A stretch of 52,032 bases of DNA, taken from assembly GCA_000466585.1 (NCBI GenBank), contig KE993454.1:1-52032 (forward strand), read 5' to 3'. Under the pieces are notes generated by a model, which saw only the letters and a program-made list of their open reading frames with translations, had not been told where the DNA came from and did no database searches. Origin of the DNA: Clostridiales bacterium oral taxon 876 str. F0540. Lineage in GTDB: Bacteria > Bacillota > Clostridia > Clostridiales > Clostridiaceae. The translations under genes and the position numbers were made by a program. Shown here in pieces: positions 26,592-35,641 of the stretch (position 1 is the first letter of the stretch; each line of letters opens with the position of its first letter).

Positions 26592-26654
26592 ACACAAAAA
26601 TCTCGAAATTTGTAGGTTGTGGGTGTTCCGAGGGGGGGTGAGAGTTGCATAAAA

Positions 26655-26840
26655 GCAATTTAACCTCACTTTATCAAGAAAACCTTCTCAACATGTGTTT
26701 TGATAGAAGTCTGAATTTATTATTGTCAAGCAAAACTATAGAAGCAGTTTATAGTTTATTTCTTAAATGCAAAAATTCGTTGAAAAAACTCATTTACTTA
26801 TGTTCCGCTTCACCATTACTACACTAAGTGAGGATTTACC
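26655..26840. repeat. Dispersed repeat copy with inverted ends
   Basis: The right part (26786-26833: AAACTCATTTACTTATG, then TTCACC...CTAAGTGAGG) matches 30368-30391, 32402-32442 and 51838-51859. The left end TTTAACCTCACTTTA (26660) is an inverted copy of the right end TAAGTGAGGATTTACC (26825), so this copy looks like a short element with inverted ends. No gene is recognised within. Confidence 0.5.
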
Positions 26841-26861
26841 AATCACATAGAAATTGCTATC

Positions 26862-26943
26862 AAAGAGAAAAGCACCCATCTTTCATGAACTGCACCCTGC
26901 CAATTAGACAGGGTGCAGTCACAATGATTAGTGCTTTTCTCTT
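26862..26943. terminator. Nested stem-loop, terminator of the arcA-side genes
   Basis: The outer stem AAGAGAAAAGCAC (26862-26874) pairs with GTGCTTTTCTCTT (26931-26943). The inner stem CTGCACCCTG (26890) pairs with CAGGGTGCAG (26909). The structure lies 22 bp after the stop of the 86-residue gene. Confidence 0.65.
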
Positions 26944-26965
26944 GAATCAAATACTAAGTTAAATA

Positions 26966-27226
26966 TTATTCTGCATCAAAATCAATAAAGTACTTTCTCT
27001 CTGGTGTATGTATGGTGAGTGTGGCCAAATTGATATTGTCCTCTAAAATATCCACTCTGTATTCGAACATTATATCGTCATTTTGCTTCTTCATGAATAA
27101 GTAGCTTCCTTTTTCTTGACCCTCGGCCTCATCACTTATTTCATCGTAGATTACTTCCCCACTCACTTCTCCCGGGTATCCTGATTTTATTATCTTTTCT
27201 TCTATTGCTTTAAAAAACTGTTCCAT
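26966..27226 (-). CDS. Small acidic conserved-type protein, unknown function
   Basis: This 86-residue protein starts MEQFFKAIEEKIIKSGYPG. It continues with alternating strand-like parts (GSYLFMKKQNDDIMFEYRVD and NLATLTIHTPERKYFIDFDA). It is acidic and soluble, with no signal peptide or Cys. I do not recognise the family. It lies 70 bp downstream of arcA on the same strand, and the strong double hairpin follows it, so it is probably the last gene of the arcA transcript. Confidence 0.55.
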   Translation of the reverse strand: MEQFFKAIEEKIIKSGYPGEVSGEVIYDEISDEAEGQEKGSYLFMKKQNDDIMFEYRVDILEDNINLATLTIHTPERKYFIDFDAE

Positions 27227-27296
27227 TTTTAGCTCTCTTTCTTTTTTTATTTTCTAATGCGCAGAGCCAAAACCTCATAACTCATGTGCCTGCCAC

Positions 27297-28523
27297 CTAC
27301 AGCCTAATTAAAGGCATGCTCATGCATCTTGGACCTCCTCGACCCCTAGATAGTTCATAGGAATCAACCTCTAACACTTCTATATTATTTTTCCTTAAGG
27401 TTTCGTTGGTTACATGATTACGATTGTAACAAATTACTCTGCCAGGTGCTACAGCAAGTGTATTGCTTCCATCATTCCATTGTTCTCTGCTTGCCGCTAT
27501 TGGGTCACCATTACCGCATCTTATTAGATTTACTGCGGTTAGATTTAGATGTCTTTTTAATATACTAGATAATTCTTCATGTTCATACTTTATTTTAATT
27601 TCATCTTTTTTTCCTTTATTAATGCTATATACGTCTAAAGGGTCCTCTATTCCGGAATATATAGTAAACTGATCATAATCCACCATAGTAAATACCGTAT
27701 CTAAATGCATATAAGCTCTTGTTTTAGGAATATCAAAAGCTAAAACTGTTTCAAAAGGCTGCTCTGAGCCAAGCAGCTTATGTGCTAATCTTTCAATTGC
27801 TATTGATTCTGTTCTATCACTTATTCCAATAGCTAAAACCTTGTCAGAAAGAACTAAAATATCTCCACCCTCAATTGGATGAGTTTTGTTTCTGTTATAC
27901 CATCTTGGCACATTCTTGAACCTTTGATGATGATCAAAAATGTATTTTGCAAATATAGTTTCTCTATTTCGTGTCTCATTGGCCATAACATTTAAAGAAA
28001 TACCCGATCCAATAGACGCAAAAGGGTCCCTTTGAAAATACATATTTGGAATAGGATCCAGATAAAAAGGATATGGATTTTTAACCATATCACCCAGTGA
28101 CTTGGGTTTAATATGATTAAGCTCTTCTTTTCTAATACCAGCTATGCATTTTCTTATCAGCTCCTGTGGTGAGCAGGAACTCAAAAGCTCCATAATAGCT
28201 TCCTGAAGCCCCTCAGTGACCACTTTTCCTTCTTCCATAAATTCCTTTAGAAATTGATCTCTAACCTTAGGGTCCTCTAAAATATCTGCCATAAGATCAG
28301 TAAGATAAAGAACTTCTACACCTTCATTGAGCAAAATATCTGCAAATTGATTGTGCTCTTTTTTTGCCTGTTTTAAAAAGACAATTTCATCAAATAATAA
28401 CCTTCTTAAATAATCCGGAACTATATTCTCAACCTCTTCTCCAGGGCAATGAAGAAGTACACACTTTAGATTTCCTATTTCACTATAAACAGAAATATTA
28501 GAATTAGAAACCACGAAATTCAT
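27297..28523 (-). CDS. arcA: Arginine deiminase
   Basis: Hydrolyses L-arginine to citrulline and ammonia. The family blocks are present: SEIGNLKCVLLHCPGEEVEN, MYFQRDPFASIGSGISLN, PIEGGDILVLSDK, MHLDTVFTMVDYD with the catalytic His, and the C-terminal GGPRCMSMPLIRL with the nucleophile Cys near residue 400. The length of 408 is typical. The start ATG follows AAGGAAGGG. No ornithine transcarbamylase, carbamate kinase or ArcD antiporter is nearby, so here it is not part of a complete deiminase operon. Confidence 0.97.
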   Translation of the reverse strand: MNFVVSNSNISVYSEIGNLKCVLLHCPGEEVENIVPDYLRRLLFDEIVFLKQAKKEHNQFADILLNEGVEVLYLTDLMADILEDPKVRDQFLKEFMEEGKVVTEGLQEAIMELLSSCSPQELIRKCIAGIRKEELNHIKPKSLGDMVKNPYPFYLDPIPNMYFQRDPFASIGSGISLNVMANETRNRETIFAKYIFDHHQRFKNVPRWYNRNKTHPIEGGDILVLSDKVLAIGISDRTESIAIERLAHKLLGSEQPFETVLAFDIPKTRAYMHLDTVFTMVDYDQFTIYSGIEDPLDVYSINKGKKDEIKIKYEHEELSSILKRHLNLTAVNLIRCGNGDPIAASREQWNDGSNTLAVAPGRVICYNRNHVTNETLRKNNIEVLEVDSYELSRGRGGPRCMSMPLIRL

Positions 28524-28664
28524 CCCTTCCTTAGTAATCTAATTCTTAGTGTTCCGTTTTTCTTTAATTTTATGTTTTGGTAATTCTTTATTTGTGATTT
28601 GCATCGAGGTATACATTATAAGCTAGCAGCCATATCCTTATGGTATAATTCTAAATTACAATAA

Positions 28665-30155
28665 TTAAGTGGTATGTATATCAGAAAACTCAATATTAAT
28701 CATTTCAATATTATTATTTGTAAAGTCTTTTATTGAAACAGTTTCTGTATCATCTACTATATTTACAGGAAGCTCCATTTTAAATATACTTCCCTTACCA
28801 ACATCACTATCAACACTTATATTTCCCCCATGCAATTCAACCAGTGATTTTACCAGAGATAGTCCAATACCAGTGCCTTCAACATTACGTGAAAGGGTCG
28901 AGTCTATCTGATGGAATCTTTTAAAGATCCTATCCAAATGTTCCGCATCTATTCCTATACCAGTATCTTTTACATCTATCTCAACAATAGGTCCTTTATC
29001 TATAATATTAATAAATATACTGCCTCCTGAATCTGTAAATTTTATTGAATTTGAAATAAGATTCAGAATAACTCTCTCAATCTTTTCAGAGTCACAGGCA
29101 ATAATCTTTTCTTCTGTATTTGTATCAAAAGTAATACTTAATCCTTTTAACTTAATATATTCTGCTACTGAATCTACAATATTCTCAATGACACTAACTA
29201 TATTTTCATTGTTCAGATTCAGCTTTAAAAAACCTGAATCTATTTTTGACATATCTAATATATTATTGATAAGCTTTGTAAACCTATAGCAATTTTGTTT
29301 AATTATGTTAATATTTTTTAGCGCTTTTTCCTTATTAGCGGTAAGTAAATCATTTTTCAAATAAACCTCTATTAATTGGTTTGAGCTTACAATCAAGTTC
29401 AAAGGGGTTTTAAACTCATGTGATACGTTTGCAAATATATCTTCCTTCATTTTTATATTATTTTCCATATATTTAACTTTTTCTTTTATACTTTTCTCGG
29501 ATTCTAGCAATTCATATTTTTCTTTAGTGTTACACAAAGTATAATACATTCCATACAATACCAATCCTAGCAAGACATAAGCCATTACAATTTCCATTTG
29601 TGAATAAAAAGAACGGTTATAATACATTGTAGGGTATGCACTTAGCAAAGTAATAAGTAAACAAAATGATACTATTAATAACAAATATATATGCCATCCA
29701 GAATTAATGATTTGAAGAAAGTACCGAAAATGCTTTCGTACATATTTTACTTCAATGAAAATAATCATGGAAAAAGCAACAGCTCGTGTTGATAAATAAA
29801 TCCATTGTGGTTTTAAGGGAAATATCATATAAATTCTAGTACATATCATACTGATACCACTATAGATAAGGAATTGGGTGAAAAAATTAAATAATATTAC
29901 CCACAATTTATCATTAGAAATAACGATTATAATTGGGAAAATAACAAGAATCATAATGGGAATATATATCTTTTCAACAATTGCCACACCTGCATTGCTA
30001 TATATAATTGTTATAATACTACATCCTGCAATTAGAATAATAACAGATATGACCCTTTGAAATCTTATATTTTTTTTAGAAGACCCAAGTGACAGGTTCA
30101 TGCCTATAAATGCAGCTACAGTTTCTAAACAACGTAAAAAAAATAATATATCCAC
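28665..30155 (-). CDS. Membrane sensor histidine kinase (orphan)
   Basis: The N-terminal ~205 residues hold six to seven hydrophobic segments with little extracellular sequence, so the signal is probably sensed in or at the membrane. A short coiled linker leads to the HisKA motif NVSHEFKTPLNL (His 246) and then the HATPase domain: N box LNLISNSIKFTDSGG, G1 DVKDTGIGI, F box FKRFHQID, G2 EGTGIGLSLVKSLVELHGG. The start is a GTG after GGGG. No response regulator gene lies beside it. The upstream region contains a dispersed repeat with TATAAT at its edge. Confidence 0.9.
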   Translation of the reverse strand: MDILFFLRCLETVAAFIGMNLSLGSSKKNIRFQRVISVIILIAGCSIITIIYSNAGVAIVEKIYIPIMILVIFPIIIVISNDKLWVILFNFFTQFLIYSGISMICTRIYMIFPLKPQWIYLSTRAVAFSMIIFIEVKYVRKHFRYFLQIINSGWHIYLLLIVSFCLLITLLSAYPTMYYNRSFYSQMEIVMAYVLLGLVLYGMYYTLCNTKEKYELLESEKSIKEKVKYMENNIKMKEDIFANVSHEFKTPLNLIVSSNQLIEVYLKNDLLTANKEKALKNINIIKQNCYRFTKLINNILDMSKIDSGFLKLNLNNENIVSVIENIVDSVAEYIKLKGLSITFDTNTEEKIIACDSEKIERVILNLISNSIKFTDSGGSIFINIIDKGPIVEIDVKDTGIGIDAEHLDRIFKRFHQIDSTLSRNVEGTGIGLSLVKSLVELHGGNISVDSDVGKGSIFKMELPVNIVDDTETVSIKDFTNNNIEMINIEFSDIHTT

Positions 30156-30233
30156 AATTCCCCAGCTCCCTTTATCTTTTCTTTCATCCCACCTATAAAT
30201 TACTATTTATCCTGTACTTAAAATTTATGTATG

Positions 30234-30391
30234 ATTTGTTCAATCTCTTTTAATTATAGCATATTTGGTAAAAGTCTATAGCTAGACTTAACATATTTTA
30301 GTAATTATTATAGGGTATTTTTGCAATAAAAAAAGCCCTAACCAAGCAGTTTAATGGTTAAGCATAAACTCATTTACTTATGATACGGTTC
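30234..30391 (-). repeat. Dispersed terminator-bearing repeat, copy R1
   Basis: About 158 bp that match 51699-51859 closely. Shared blocks include CTCTTTTAATTATA, CTAGACTTAACATATTTTAG, TAATTATTA-AGGGTATTTTT and CATTTACTTATG. On the minus strand it contains CTTAACCA/TGGTTAGG followed by a T-run (30328-30362), a terminator for the AraC gene. A TATAAT lies at the far end, before the kinase gene. AAGTCTA and TAGACTT (30271-30288) form a small palindrome. Confidence 0.75.
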
Positions 30392-30437
30392 TATAACTGA
30401 GGGTTTATTCATTGTCTTTATCATAAAATCAATAAAT

Positions 30438-31295
30438 TTATTTCATTATAACAGGTATATAAAGATCAGCAACCAGTTCACCTTGATTGTAATAGTAATA
30501 TTCGATATCATCAGTGTTACTGTGCCTATATTCTGATTCATTAAGCCATACTGAATAGATATAGTCCCAAGTATTTTGTACACTTTCTGTTATTGGTCCA
30601 ATGCATCTAAAAACTGCATAGAATGAGCATTCTAATTTATGAAGTACCATATCCTCAGGAATATACTCAATATTGTTAACTTCATGACCTATCATATACT
30701 CAAAAACATCTCCCTGTGAAAATATACAAATACCCATACTTTCATCGGTATACCTTCTCTCTGTTATTTTTTTACCATCTTTTTCAACATTCCATTTTTG
30801 CCAAAGCAAGGGTATATCCTGAAAATTACTTCCGTCCGCCTTCACCTTCCACTTCTTACCCACTACATATCTTTCAGGGAGCTTGCGATATAATGGTGTT
30901 AATCCTTCTTTCCTTAATTTCAACTGAAACATCATGTAATCATAGTTTATTGGCTCTCTTATAAAATAAAGCAAACCATCTCTTCTTACCTCTGATGGTT
31001 TTTTTCCATAAACCTTTTCAAATGCTCTGCTAAACGCCTCTCTGGACTCATACCCATAACTTATACCTATTTCCATAATAGATTTATTTGTATGCACCAA
31101 TTCTTTTCCAGCTTCTGTAATTCTTCTCTTCCTAACATAATCTTTGATTGAATCTCCTACAACGCCTTTAAAAATGCGATGAAAATGATAAAGTGAATAT
31201 CCTGCTTCCCTTGCAATAGAAGATAAATCAACTTCCTCCTGTAAGTGACTTTCGATATAAACCAATGCTTTCTCCATGGAATCTATATAAGACAT
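30438..31295 (-). CDS. AraC-family regulator with GyrI-like effector domain
   Basis: The N-terminal double helix-turn-helix is clear (residues ~5-105): EVDLSSIAREAGYSLYHFHR, then ISYGYESREAFSRAFEKVYG and KKPSEVRR. The C-terminal ~160 residues have a GyrI/BmrR-like ligand-binding layout (KLPERYVVGKKWKVKADG; MGICIFSQGDVFEYMIGHEV; VADLYIPVI). Such regulators bind small hydrophobic or cationic molecules and often control efflux. The start is the ATG at 31295, with AAGGTGA upstream; a GTG nine bases earlier is less likely. It begins 10 bp after the transglutaminase gene, forming a two-gene operon. Confidence 0.88.
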   Translation of the reverse strand: MSYIDSMEKALVYIESHLQEEVDLSSIAREAGYSLYHFHRIFKGVVGDSIKDYVRKRRITEAGKELVHTNKSIMEIGISYGYESREAFSRAFEKVYGKKPSEVRRDGLLYFIREPINYDYMMFQLKLRKEGLTPLYRKLPERYVVGKKWKVKADGSNFQDIPLLWQKWNVEKDGKKITERRYTDESMGICIFSQGDVFEYMIGHEVNNIEYIPEDMVLHKLECSFYAVFRCIGPITESVQNTWDYIYSVWLNESEYRHSNTDDIEYYYYNQGELVADLYIPVIMK

Positions 31296-31305
31296 ATTTA
31301 TCACC

Positions 31306-32172
31306 TTATTCTAAACTATTAATAACCTTACATAAATCATCAGGTACTTTTATCTTATCATTTCCCTGCACATATTCATATAAGGCATCAAACTCATTAT
31401 CAACATTCAGGGTAAGTCTGGATAGATTATCCATTATCTCATGGTCTTTCTCACCCCATTCTTCAATTGGTTTACTCTTATATCCTTCCCATATGTCCCA
31501 TGGCTGCATTGGCAACTTCAGTAATGAATTAGCGTCAAGAATCAGATTACACTTTAAATAATCATATCCCCACCATTTAAAAATCCCAAATAACGAAGGA
31601 TTGATTAACCCTTTTCGACACATCATCCAAGCCTTTGGTCCAGTTATAAAATATTCCTCACTTATATTTAAAGGGTCAAAAGGCAACTTTAGTGCATTTT
31701 GTTGGAGAATATCTAATTGTGCATCCACCATTATCCACTGTTTCTTATTCTCATTCCAGTATTCAAGAACCCAATGATCAATATATTTTCCTTTTTCAAA
31801 ATAATTTGCAAAGCCACATCTTGCTCTTGCAGGAATTCCCGCCTCCCTGCAAAGTGCAACTGCAACCACGGAAAAATCACGACATATCCCTATCATTTTA
31901 TTTTCATTTAACTTCTGATCTGATATATGAGTATATCCTAATTTGCTTAAGAAAATCAGTTTATCTTCAAAGCTTCTTATGAATGGTTCCATCTTTCTTT
32001 GCTCTGTAAGTTTCACTCCATAAGCTTCACTCCAATGTTGATGCAGCAATATATTTTGCACATAAGTCACAATAGTTCTTATATCATTTGGTATATCGGT
32101 AACCATATGTTTCATTGTTTTAATTTCTGTCATAATATCATGCTCTTGATAAAATCTAAGAGTATTTTCCAT
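31306..32172 (-). CDS. Transglutaminase-like (cysteine protease fold) protein
   Basis: A cytosolic protein of 288 residues with the transglutaminase-like core. The Cys is in MIGICRDFSVVAVALCREAG, the His in YIDHWVLEYWNENKKQWIMV and the Asp in MVDAQLD. So the C-H-D triad is complete. There is no signal peptide. Bacterial members of this type are usually peptidases or of unknown role. The start is the ATG at 32172 after GGAGTG; the frame extends 18 codons further without a ribosome site. It is followed at 10 bp by an AraC/GyrI regulator. Confidence 0.83.
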   Translation of the reverse strand: MENTLRFYQEHDIMTEIKTMKHMVTDIPNDIRTIVTYVQNILLHQHWSEAYGVKLTEQRKMEPFIRSFEDKLIFLSKLGYTHISDQKLNENKMIGICRDFSVVAVALCREAGIPARARCGFANYFEKGKYIDHWVLEYWNENKKQWIMVDAQLDILQQNALKLPFDPLNISEEYFITGPKAWMMCRKGLINPSLFGIFKWWGYDYLKCNLILDANSLLKLPMQPWDIWEGYKSKPIEEWGEKDHEIMDNLSRLTLNVDNEFDALYEYVQGNDKIKVPDDLCKVINSLE

Positions 32173-32333
32173 TATAATAATCACTCCAATCATTTTATTA
32201 AAGACTAAGTAATGTAATTGTACCATCCCCCAAATGATAATGAGTGATATTTTGTGCGGTTTTTATTTTTAATTAGACTTAGTAATATCAATGTTTTTAG
32301 GAAAGCTTTAAGTCATTCTAACTTACAACTTAT

Positions 32334-32442
32334 GATAGGGTATTTTCATCTATAAAAATAGCCTTAGGTAAGTTATATCTACACCTAAGGCTAATAACCA
32401 TATTTACTTATGTACTGTTCACTGTATCACTAATAAGTGAGG
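32334..32442 (-). repeat. Dispersed terminator-bearing repeat, copy R2
   Basis: Keeps the flanks of R1 and R3 (ATAGGGTATTTT at 32335; ATTTACTTATGTACTGTTCAC at 32402 in two parts; AATAAGTGAGG at the end) but has a different, perfect 11-bp stem: TAGCCTTAGGT and ACCTAAGGCTA (32359-32393). On the minus strand a T-run follows, so it terminates the ABC transporter operon. Confidence 0.65.
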
Positions 32443-32536
32443 TTTTCGTAAATATAAAAATGAATATCTTCATTTATAGATTTGATTTTTGTTTAAAATG
32501 CCATGTTGGATCTTAAAAACCAAGGCTATTATTTAT

Positions 32537-33373
32537 CTAACCCCATATTGCACTGGCATCAGTTGAGCTTCTGCTTAAGCGAGAGAAATCTGTTTTAACA
32601 AAGGAATTAGTTGATAATATCAGGAATATAAAACCAATAGCCATAATAATAGCAAAAGACATTATCGGAGTAACAATAAATCCATTAATCTCAATGGCCA
32701 AGCCCTGCTGAACAAGAGCCTCTTTTGGTAAGCTTGTTTTCTCCAAAACCACCATTCGAAAAAAAGCGGTAGCATAGGTCATTGGATTAAAATAACCAAC
32801 GTATCTAAGAGTCTCAGGCAGCATGGATAATGGAATATATGCGCCGGATATAAAGGTTAATGGCATGGTTATGGCTGTTTTAACTATTTGGAAGGTTTGA
32901 CCGCTGCGTACAATTGTGGCCAAATATAGCCCGACACCGGAAAAAACAACTCCAACACTGATCATTGCTAAAAGCACCCACAGCGGTGTTATCCAGGAAG
33001 TAAATTTTATACCTATAAATAATCCAAGAATTAAAATCATACATCCCTGTAAGGTTGATACCGTTGCTGCAGACAATAGTTGCCCTATAGCAACAGTTAT
33101 CCTTTTAACCGGCGAGACTAAAACCTCTTTCATAAAGCCGCTTACCATATCATCAACGGTTGATGAGGCAAGATTCAGGGAATTCTCAAACACTGTAGTG
33201 ATAATAACCCCTGAGAGCATATATGCAATGGGATTTTCTATTGAACCAATCTTAAAAATAGCTCCAAATACATATACAAAGAAAAAAGGAAAGACCAGTG
33301 AAAAAATTAAACCGGTTTTATTTCTTATGAAGGCTTTAAGGCCTCTCTTCCACAATGCAAATATCGTATTCAT
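32537..33373 (-). CDS. ABC-2 type transporter permease
   Basis: This 278-residue protein has six hydrophobic segments. Typical ABC-2 blocks are IRNKTGLIFSLVFPFFFVYV, LVSPVKRITVAIGQLLSAAT and FISGAYIPLSMLPETLRYVG. This is the DrrB-like layout for drug or lipid exporters. The gene starts one base after the stop of the ATPase gene. The substrate is unknown. Confidence 0.9.
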   Translation of the reverse strand: MNTIFALWKRGLKAFIRNKTGLIFSLVFPFFFVYVFGAIFKIGSIENPIAYMLSGVIITTVFENSLNLASSTVDDMVSGFMKEVLVSPVKRITVAIGQLLSAATVSTLQGCMILILGLFIGIKFTSWITPLWVLLAMISVGVVFSGVGLYLATIVRSGQTFQIVKTAITMPLTFISGAYIPLSMLPETLRYVGYFNPMTYATAFFRMVVLEKTSLPKEALVQQGLAIEINGFIVTPIMSFAIIMAIGFIFLILSTNSFVKTDFSRLSRSSTDASAIWG

Positions 33374-33374
33374 A

Positions 33375-34295
33375 CTATGCTTCCTCCCTAATTTTTCTGC
33401 CGGTTATTTCTAGAAATACATCATTAAAGGTGCCTTTTTTTATTTCAATGTCTGTAATTACTTCCTTTTGCAGACTTAAAACCTTAAGTAAGAGATTTGT
33501 GTTTTCAGCATCAACCTTGTAATAGCCATCCTTTTTCACATAGTTCATTTCATATTGAGTAAGTATCTGCTCAAGCTCAGAATCATCCTTTGTAGTGATA
33601 AAGGCCTTATCCCTTGTATACTCTTTTTTGAGTGCATAGGGTGTATCATGGGCAACTATTTTGCCGCCGTCTATAATTGCAATCTTATTGCAGATTTCTG
33701 CTTCCTCCATGTAATGAGTGGTTAGAAAGATAGTTATATTTCTTTCCTTTTGAAGCTTCACAATATACTCCCAAATATGAGATCGGGTTTGCGGATCAAG
33801 CCCTGTGGTAGGCTCATCTAAAAATAAAACCTTTGGGTAGTGAATTAACCCGCGGGCAATTTCTACACGGCGTTTCATTCCGCCTGATAAAGCACCTACT
33901 AATTTCTTTCTTTCACCTAATAAATCAACTAAATTTAAAACAAACTTAATACGCTCCTCAACTTCCCTTTTAGGAACATGATAAAACACACAGTGTAGTT
34001 TAAGATTCTCTTCAACTGTCATTTTTGAATCTAAGGTTGACTCCTGAAACACAACTCCAATTGCTGATCTAACTTCACCTTTTTGTGCAGTAACATCCTT
34101 TCCATCTATTAAAAGGGTCCCTGACGTCTTTTCAAATATTGTACATAGCGTATTTATGGTAGTGCTCTTACCTGCACCATTGGGTCCTAAAAAAGCGAAA
34201 ATGCTCCCTTCTTCCACAGTAAAAGAAATATCATTTACTGCTGTAAAATCACCATATTTTTTAGTAAAATTTTTAACCTCAATTATAGGATTCAT
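33375..34295 (-). CDS. ABC transporter ATP-binding protein, DrrA-like
   Basis: A single ABC domain with Walker A FLGPNGAGKSTTIN, Q-loop GVVFQESTLD, signature LSGGMKRRVEIARGL, Walker B VLFLDEPTTGLD and the switch His in TTHYMEEAE. The C-terminal ~75 residues form the extra domain typical of DrrA/CcmA-type exporters. The length of 306 is normal. The start has GGGGATGATGAT upstream. It pairs with the permease as a complete exporter. Confidence 0.93.
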   Translation of the reverse strand: MNPIIEVKNFTKKYGDFTAVNDISFTVEEGSIFAFLGPNGAGKSTTINTLCTIFEKTSGTLLIDGKDVTAQKGEVRSAIGVVFQESTLDSKMTVEENLKLHCVFYHVPKREVEERIKFVLNLVDLLGERKKLVGALSGGMKRRVEIARGLIHYPKVLFLDEPTTGLDPQTRSHIWEYIVKLQKERNITIFLTTHYMEEAEICNKIAIIDGGKIVAHDTPYALKKEYTRDKAFITTKDDSELEQILTQYEMNYVKKDGYYKVDAENTNLLLKVLSLQKEVITDIEIKKGTFNDVFLEITGRKIREEA

Positions 34296-34432
34296 ATCAT
34301 CATCCCCTTCATTTGTTTTAAGTTCTATATCAATTATCTCTGATAATCCACAATTTTAATCACTTTATAAGATTATAAATAAATTTACTTATGAAATAAC
34401 CAATAAAACTAACCGGATTATTGGTGCCGCTG

Positions 34433-35044
34433 TTATGAGTAAACTAATTCCGCCATTACAACATCTAGTATATCTTCCTTATTCCCATTAGAAATAGTAA
34501 TTGTGCTACCCTCTCCCGGTTTAGTTTGCTCAATTATCAGCAAATTCTTCTCTTCAACAACTATTTCCTCTTCTCCAAACAATAACTTCATACTATTTCC
34601 AACAGGGTATAATGATATTATCACATTACTTGATTTATTACCAGTAAACTCTAGTGTCACTTTAGAATCTGATGCGACCTTGATATTTTCAAGCCTGCCT
34701 GTGCACCCATCTTTAGTCATTAGATTAAAGTCTATAACCTTTCCATAGCTCACAGTATCCCAGTCTCCAATAAAGCTGTCCTGTTCAAATTCTCTTAGTA
34801 CTTTACTATATCTTCCTAAGTGTTCTAGTTTCATCTCCCCAGCTAAAACCATTAATTTTCTAGATACACCATCAAGCTTTGTAAAGGTTGATTTTTCATC
34901 AGTTACTGTAGCAGAACTTAATCGAAATAAAAAATTTCTTTCTGCATAACTGCCGTCTTCCGGATAGATATAGAGCTCTGTTGTATCACCGCCAGACCAC
35001 TTAGTTGTTGTAAAACCGGATTTCTTTAATATTTTAAGATTCAT
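34433..35044 (-). CDS. HutD/Ves-family cupin protein
   Basis: The 203-residue protein starts MNLKILKKSGFTTTKWSGGD. It then has TTELYIYPEDGSYAERNFLF, FRLSSATVTDEKSTFTKLDG and RKLMVLAGEMKLEH, the family pattern of HutD/Ves, a bicupin. In some bacteria HutD accompanies histidine utilisation genes; none are here. The function is unclear. The start at 35044 is eight bases from AGGGGA; an ATG three codons upstream lies inside that site. It is a single gene. Confidence 0.85.
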   Translation of the reverse strand: MNLKILKKSGFTTTKWSGGDTTELYIYPEDGSYAERNFLFRLSSATVTDEKSTFTKLDGVSRKLMVLAGEMKLEHLGRYSKVLREFEQDSFIGDWDTVSYGKVIDFNLMTKDGCTGRLENIKVASDSKVTLEFTGNKSSNVIISLYPVGNSMKLLFGEEEIVVEEKNLLIIEQTKPGEGSTITISNGNKEDILDVVMAELVYS

Positions 35045-35215
35045 ATACGACATCCCCTATCTTTTAAATCTTTCTACTCTAGCTGCTAAATCTAGAGAGC
35101 CTGCTCCCTTTAGTACAATCATTTTATTTTGTTAAAAATTGTTCATATCCTTTATCTCTATTTTACCATCCTTCTATTGGATTTCAGAGAAAAATTTCAA
35201 TGCCATTATACTAAA
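35045..35215. other. Divergent intergenic region
   Basis: Lies between the HutD-like gene and sspH. Apart from the sspH promoter on its right edge, nothing is recognised. Confidence 0.3.
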
Positions 35216-35245
35216 GAATAATTAAAACATTGCACGTAAATAATA
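35216..35245 (+). promoter_or_regulatory. Forespore (sigma-G/sigma-F type) promoter of sspH
   Basis: GAATA is followed by 15 bases and GTAAATAATA. This has the same layout as the sigG promoter in this window (GTATA, 15 bases, GGAAATAATT). It lies 32 bp before the sspH start codon, fitting forespore expression of small acid-soluble proteins. Confidence 0.6.
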
Positions 35246-35277
35246 TAATCGTCTAAATAACTAATGGAGGTGTTTTT

Positions 35278-35460
35278 ATGAAGACCGAACGTGCAAGAGA
35301 AATCGCTACTTCGCCGGTTATGGCTAATGTAGAATATAATGGCTCCCCAGTATATATAGAAAAGGTTAATGAAATCAATAATACAGCTTATATCCACTTA
35401 CTAAGTGAACCGAAAGATCAAATAAAGGTTCCTGTAACAAGCTTAATAGAACGCAAGTAG
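35278..35460 (+). CDS. sspH: H-type small acid-soluble spore protein
   Basis: The 60-residue protein MKTERAREIATSPVMANVEY continues NGSPVYIEKVNEINNTAYIH and ends with PVTSLIERK. It is the SspH family, a minor spore-core protein unrelated to the DNA-binding alpha/beta type. The length is right for the family. The start has TGGAGGTG. It has its own forespore-type promoter and terminator. Confidence 0.93.
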   Translation: MKTERAREIATSPVMANVEYNGSPVYIEKVNEINNTAYIHLLSEPKDQIKVPVTSLIERK

Positions 35461-35494
35461 TTTAGATAATTCTATTGCAAGAATCTTTTAATTT

Positions 35495-35523
35495 AAAAAA
35501 GCCCGGCATTTGCCGAGCTTTTC
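35495..35523 (+). terminator. Terminator of sspH
   Basis: Stem AAGCCCGGCA/TGCCGAGCTT with a short loop, A-rich before and T-rich after, 35 bp after the stop codon. Confidence 0.82.
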
Positions 35524-35578
35524 TGCTTCTTCCTGTAAGTGCTGTCTTTAATAAGCGTCTATTATGCTATAAACGCAT

Positions 35579-35635
35579 GAAAATACCACCATTTTCTGGA
35601 GGTTGCCCACTGTATGTAAATAGTAGTATTTTTCT
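35579..35635 (-). terminator. Possible terminator of the SpoIID/LysM gene
   Basis: GAAAATAC-CAC pairs with GTAGTATTTTTC across a loop of about 30 bases, just after the stop codon of the minus-strand gene. It is imperfect. Confidence 0.4.
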
Positions 35636-35641
35636 TTTTAC

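Noticed and set aside
26645..26827. 60-codon plus-strand open frame as a gene
   Set aside because: It falls inside the dispersed repeat, lacks a ribosome site and its end coincides with repeat sequence shared by other non-coding copies.
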